Of a DNA stretch of 64,000 nt, positions 60,757-64,000 are shown in pieces (position 1 is the first letter of the stretch; every line of letters begins with the position of its first letter). The position numbers and the translations under genes were made by a program. The notes beneath the pieces are model-generated. The model was not told where the DNA came from. It searched no databases and saw nothing but the letters and a program-made list of their open reading frames with translations. Source of the DNA: Cloeon dipterum (taxonomy: Eukaryota; Arthropoda; Insecta; Ephemeroptera; Baetidae); contig NC_088789.1 in the NCBI RefSeq assembly GCF_949628265.1, positions 23,987,883 through 24,051,882 on the forward strand. Direction: 5' to 3'.

Positions 60757-62977
60757 TTGAGAAAAATACGGTTTGTTAATTTTGCAATGAGCTAAAACGC
60801 ACTATTGGATTTTGATGAATGAAACCAGTCGGGAAAAATACAAAATATTTAATTCTTCAGCATTTTTCCTAATTTGAGCCTTTTGATAATTTCAATAAAT
60901 TCCTATGAATGCGTTTCTATCATTTTCTGTTTGTCTCCTCCAACGTTCCGAAGATTTATCTAGAGCGAAACTAATAAGGAATATCAAGATATCATAGAAA
61001 GAATTTAATCTTTATATTAGTTATATTGTTTATTTGGGTATTAATCCCAATATTCAATCTAGTTGGCTTTGTTTAAATTATAAATTATTTCTTAGAGGTC
61101 CATTTAAAGACGTCTTTTCAAAACAAAATTATTTGTCGCTTTGGCTCCTACCGTCTACAGAGTCCAGATAAAAATAAGTTCTCAAACTAAAATTATTCAA
61201 TTTAATAGTTATTCTCTTTGCTAAGCTATCTAACGACCAATAATTAATAAAATTTAGTCAAAATATAATTACCTGGTAGAACAGAGACATTTGCAAACGC
61301 CTCTCCATGGGCGCCGCTTCCAGTGACGGTAACTTTAAACTGATAGAGCCCCTCAGACAAATGCGCAAGGCTGAGTGTGCTTGACGCCGCATTCTGCTTG
61401 GTGGCTTTGGAGCCGGCCGGCTGGCTCACGGTCTCCCAGTCGTAGTTGTAATGCTCTCCGGGGTTCTCTGCCGGCACTGTGAAGGCAGAAATGTCCACCT
61501 TGTCCTCAGGCAGCCGGATTTTCTTCGACCTCAAGGAGACGGTCAGGTGCTTCTCAGTGGGGGGCGACGGGTGCTCCACGGACGGAGGGCCGGTGCTGCT
61601 TTGCTGCACGCATTTTTCGTCCTCCTTTCGCTCCCAGCCCTCCTCGCACTTGCAAACTCCGCCTCTGCTCTTCGGATGAGTTGGTATGCAAACTTCATTC
61701 AGGGGACAGTCAGTAAGGATGCCGACTTCGCAGGACCGCACTGAACTTATCGGCAGCTGCAATGAACTATCAGCCATCATCTCTCTGAAATAATACACAT
61801 ATTTAGGCTGTAAAGTGAATCATTTATTGCATTACAGGGTTTGTAAAATCACTCACACAACACGTTATCTTGCAAGCAGTCATTATGCAGTAAAGAAATG
61901 GTGACTGGGTACTGGGTTTTGATAAGAATTTATATTTATTTAAGTTAAAAATAATAAAGCAGATTCAAATTTGACCTGGAAATTTTATTTGACAGTGTTT
62001 GAGGATTAAGAACCTAAATATTTTCAAGCCCATTTGGCCACAAAAAATAATTTATGAACAAGTAATATGTAAAACAATCCCAGCAGGTCAAATAAAAATG
62101 TTACATTATTGGAATTATTTTTGGGGCAATTTATTTAATGTTATGAATTTCATCGAAGCCAGATTGCAAATTGATGGCGGTTCATTACAATCGTAAAGAG
62201 GAAACTTACTCGTCATCGTAGTTGTTGATGCTGATTGGTCTAACTAGAACCATTTGCGCTTTGACGTATTTTTTAGTTTTCGCACAAACTGGTGCACATA
62301 AATCCTCTGTCTCGCATTGTATCTGAAGCAGAAAATTCAGGTTAGGAATGTTCATAATAAATAGTTAAACAGAATCAGATAATTTAATAAATATTCTACC
62401 AGCAAGAGGAAATCAATAATAATTGCAAAATATTTTAAATCAAAATGAGGCTAAAATTATTCCATTATCTAACACAAATTTCCTAAAGGTTTCAACAGTT
62501 CAAAATTGCAACGTAAGGAGATCTAATTAATTTTGAATTTATGATTTACCACAAATTTTGAACAACAATTTCGTGAAATCATTTCTTTAGAAAACCTTTT
62601 CTTAACTCTGAATATTTTTAATCTAAGCAGCTCTCTTGTGGTTTCTTTAAAAATATGATTTGTTTGATAGCTAGTGTACATATTAAAGGTTAACAGTTTA
62701 AGTTCATTACCAAGAAGCATTTCTTGTCATACAGTAAAACGGCATTACAGGTCGGGGAATCACAGCAAGCGCTGGTGCATCCGTCGATGTCGCTGACGTC
62801 GTTGGCCATGGAGTAAGAGCCCGCCGACTTGTTGCCGGCAGGCATGCATCCCTTGTAAACACGGGAGCGGAGGGTTGTGCAAGTGTCGCTCCATTCGAAG
62901 TTCTGCAGGGCCCCGGTCTCTAAAAGAAACCACAGGAGCGACACTGCGAGGAAGATTTTAGCACTGTGGCCGCTCAT
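56667..62977 (-). CDS. KIAA0319L: KIAA0319-like transmembrane receptor (signal peptide, MANSC, five PKD domains)
   Basis: Thirteen coding exons in minus-strand order: 62977-62711, 62322-62210, 61784-61273, 60702-60474, 60408-60186, 59432-59288, 59231-58968, 58361-58171, 58112-58013, 57949-57767, 57515-57267, 57208-57014 and 56782-56667 (2787 nt, 928 residues; human about 1049). A signal peptide (MSGHSAKIFLAVSLLWFLLE) precedes a Cys-rich MANSC domain (CMPAGNKSAGSYSM, CTSACCDSPTCNAV). A short Cys-rich EGF-like stretch follows (CPLNEVCIPTHPKS, CKCEEGW). Then come five PKD beta-sandwich repeats, recognisable by ANAGSD/ANAGGN/AYAGGD starts and Y-F-L-V-D ends, and a C-terminal EGF-like CQNNCSNHGTCDEATRQCLC. 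A single TM follows (DWSILYVVVGATAILLGLCG) with a basic tail and an acidic SESDTDSD-like end. Vertebrate relatives cycle between surface, endosome and Golgi; KIAA0319L serves as the AAV receptor. Introns hold two family B MITE copies and an AT microsatellite. Confidence 0.93.
58761..58858. mobile_element. MITE (family B), right-truncated copy
   Basis: Matches the left two thirds of 17678-17829: a degenerate ATTCTCGTCC end, AAAATTGCGC, CAACAAACACCCAAATTTTC and CCCTTTTCTTGCAACAAG. It stops at about 58858 without the right inverted repeat. It lies in an intron of the KIAA0319-like gene. Confidence 0.75.
59717..59866. mobile_element. MITE (family B), diverged full-length copy
   Basis: About 150 bp. 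The left end AATTTCATCCTGTTCCCGG corresponds to AATTCGTCCTGGTCCCGG of the intact copy, and the right end ATCAGGCCCAGGCCGATTT corresponds to its complement. The interior CCCTTTTCTTGCAACAAGG is preserved. It lies in an intron of the KIAA0319-like gene. Confidence 0.8.
60725..60755. repeat. (AT)n microsatellite
   Basis: About 31 bp of alternating A and T, in the intron just upstream (in genomic + direction) of KIAA0319-like exon 60474-60702. Confidence 0.95.
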
Positions 62978-62996
62978 CGTGTATCATTTCCAGCTG
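62978..62996 (-). other. 5' UTR part of the first coding exon of the KIAA0319-like gene
   Basis: On the minus strand an acceptor TTTGTTGCAG ends just before 62996, and CTGGAAATGATACACG precedes the ATG. So at least one non-coding leader exon should lie at higher coordinates. Confidence 0.6.
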
Positions 62997-64000
62997 CAAC
63001 AAAGAGCGAGATTGAAAATTCATTATCTATGTAGAACATAGGAAATGGAAATATCGCACTTCAAAACAAGAGTTAGATTTCACTTCCTGAAAACATTGAT
63101 CGTTTCAAACCAAAGAAAAATACATTTTTTATCCGTGTTTTTCAGCTGATAATGGAATCAGCGGAAATGGATAAATTTAAATTAACACATAAGGAGATTG
63201 ACGTGGATAGGACGTCATTTTGTTTAACAACCCTAGACCTTCATATGTACATAATTTTGATTTGACAGAATCTGCGCCGTATTATAATTACCAGAATTAA
63301 CCCTGTGCGACCATTGAAAGATGAAAGGGCCATACGAAAAGGCTTATTTTGACTCGTTGCTGGCGTGCTGATCTTCGTAGCAAAAGCTTTCGCCCATCCG
63401 CACAGGATACATCTGCGAAAGCTGCACCACACGCCCGGAAAGCTGATAATAATTATTAAAATGCTGCGACGGCGACGAATGGGAGCCCCATTGCAGCGGC
63501 AGCAGCAGGCAGACAGATAAGATAGGGCCTTCAAAAGCAGCTGGAGCAAATGCTTTCTGTGACGTAGGACGCAAGGTGGTGCTTCTGTCAAAAACTACAT
63601 CATGCAGCAGCGTACCAGCGTAGCGAAATCGGTTCCGCAGTTAGCAGCTCTCGGTTTAAAAGTCCAGGGGGGCGTAGTCACAACACGCTGGACGTCACAG
63701 AGCCTCCGATCAATAATTGGTCGCGCTGGGTCACGTGACCGCAAATCTGCGTTTTGATTGGCCGGCGGATAAATGGCACTAACGCTGTCGCCGGCGAACT
63801 CGCCAAACGCAGACGGACGGCAATTTCGGCGAGGAGAAAGAAAACCGATTATCGGCCAGGGAAATCGGTTCCGTGCACCGCGGCGAGGGGCATCTGGGGG
63901 GTCGGTGTTTGGCCCTGGCAAACAAGCGACAGTCGGAGGGCGTGCCGCGGAGTCGATCGAGACGAGGAGGAGCAAGACGAGAGTGGCTGAAGAGGCAGCG
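62997..64000 (-). other. Upstream region of the KIAA0319-like gene
   Basis: The sequence becomes GC-rich from about 63,400 on and carries palindromic and CCAAT-type promoter motifs (ATTGG at 63757-63761). It probably contains the leader exon and promoter of the minus-strand gene and possibly a divergent promoter to the right. No coding exon is seen; open frames here are GC-rich and featureless. Confidence 0.5.
63730..63739. promoter_or_regulatory. CLEAR/E-box palindrome GTCACGTGAC
   Basis: An exact ten-base match to the consensus bound by TFEB/Mitf-type bHLH-Zip factors at lysosomal genes, 753 bp upstream of the KIAA0319-like start codon in a GC-rich block with an inverted CCAAT box 18 bp away. 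The motif is seen directly; function is inferred. USF or Myc/Max could also bind it. Confidence 0.45.

Noticed and set aside
63595-63990. Frames of 78-126 codons at the right edge
   Set aside because: GC-rich region upstream of the KIAA0319-like gene; Pro/Arg-rich, no motif, overlapping on both strands.
1-64000. tRNA, rRNA or CRISPR-like features
   Set aside because: No tRNA B-box with a matching cloverleaf, no rRNA and no regularly spaced repeats were found by eye; prokaryotic features are not expected here.

Overview
This is nuclear DNA of an animal, almost certainly an arthropod and most probably an insect. It is AT-rich, its genes are split by GT-AG introns of about 55 nt to several kb, and it carries microsatellites and small non-autonomous transposons. 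The gene content points to insects: an apterous-type LIM-homeobox exon, three tandem juvenile-hormone epoxide hydrolase genes and an arthropod-type sarcoplasmic calcium-binding protein. I cannot fix the order from sequence alone. Layout, left to right: (1) 1-1301, intron and last exon of an apterous/Lhx2-9-type LIM-homeobox gene on the + strand. (2) About 1.3-18.6 kb, gene-poor DNA with MITE-like elements, a 70-bp AC microsatellite and GC-rich islets, where I see no convincing gene. (3) 18.6-26.7 kb, a compact housekeeping cluster: NDUFA5 (complex I) and PLRG1/PRL1 (NineTeen-complex splicing factor) on +, then FAF2/UBXD8 (ER-associated degradation) on -, meeting PLRG1 tail to tail. (4) 27.2-39.1 kb, three complete six-coding-exon JHEH genes on +. 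The first two are a recent tandem duplication of about 4.5 kb. Its breakpoint can be read at 32.07 kb, where the start of a JHEH3-like first coding exon is fused to sequence upstream of JHEH1. JHEH1 also has a 396-bp tandem repeat of its last exon. (5) About 39.1-51.8 kb, a large non-coding interval holding a tandem duplication whose 66-bp core is identical in both copies. (6) 53.7-56.5 kb, an EF-hand sarcoplasmic calcium-binding protein gene (SCP, +) with two mutually exclusive versions of one 130-nt exon, probably with a distant leader exon at 51.87-51.90 kb. (7) 56.7-63.0 kb, a KIAA0319-like receptor gene (-; signal peptide, MANSC, five PKD domains, one TM), convergent with SCP. Its presumed promoter region contains an exact GTCACGTGAC (CLEAR/E-box) palindrome. 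The genes do not form one pathway. All exon models were built by hand from splice sites, reading-frame continuity and recalled protein-family patterns; total coding lengths are in frame for every complete gene.
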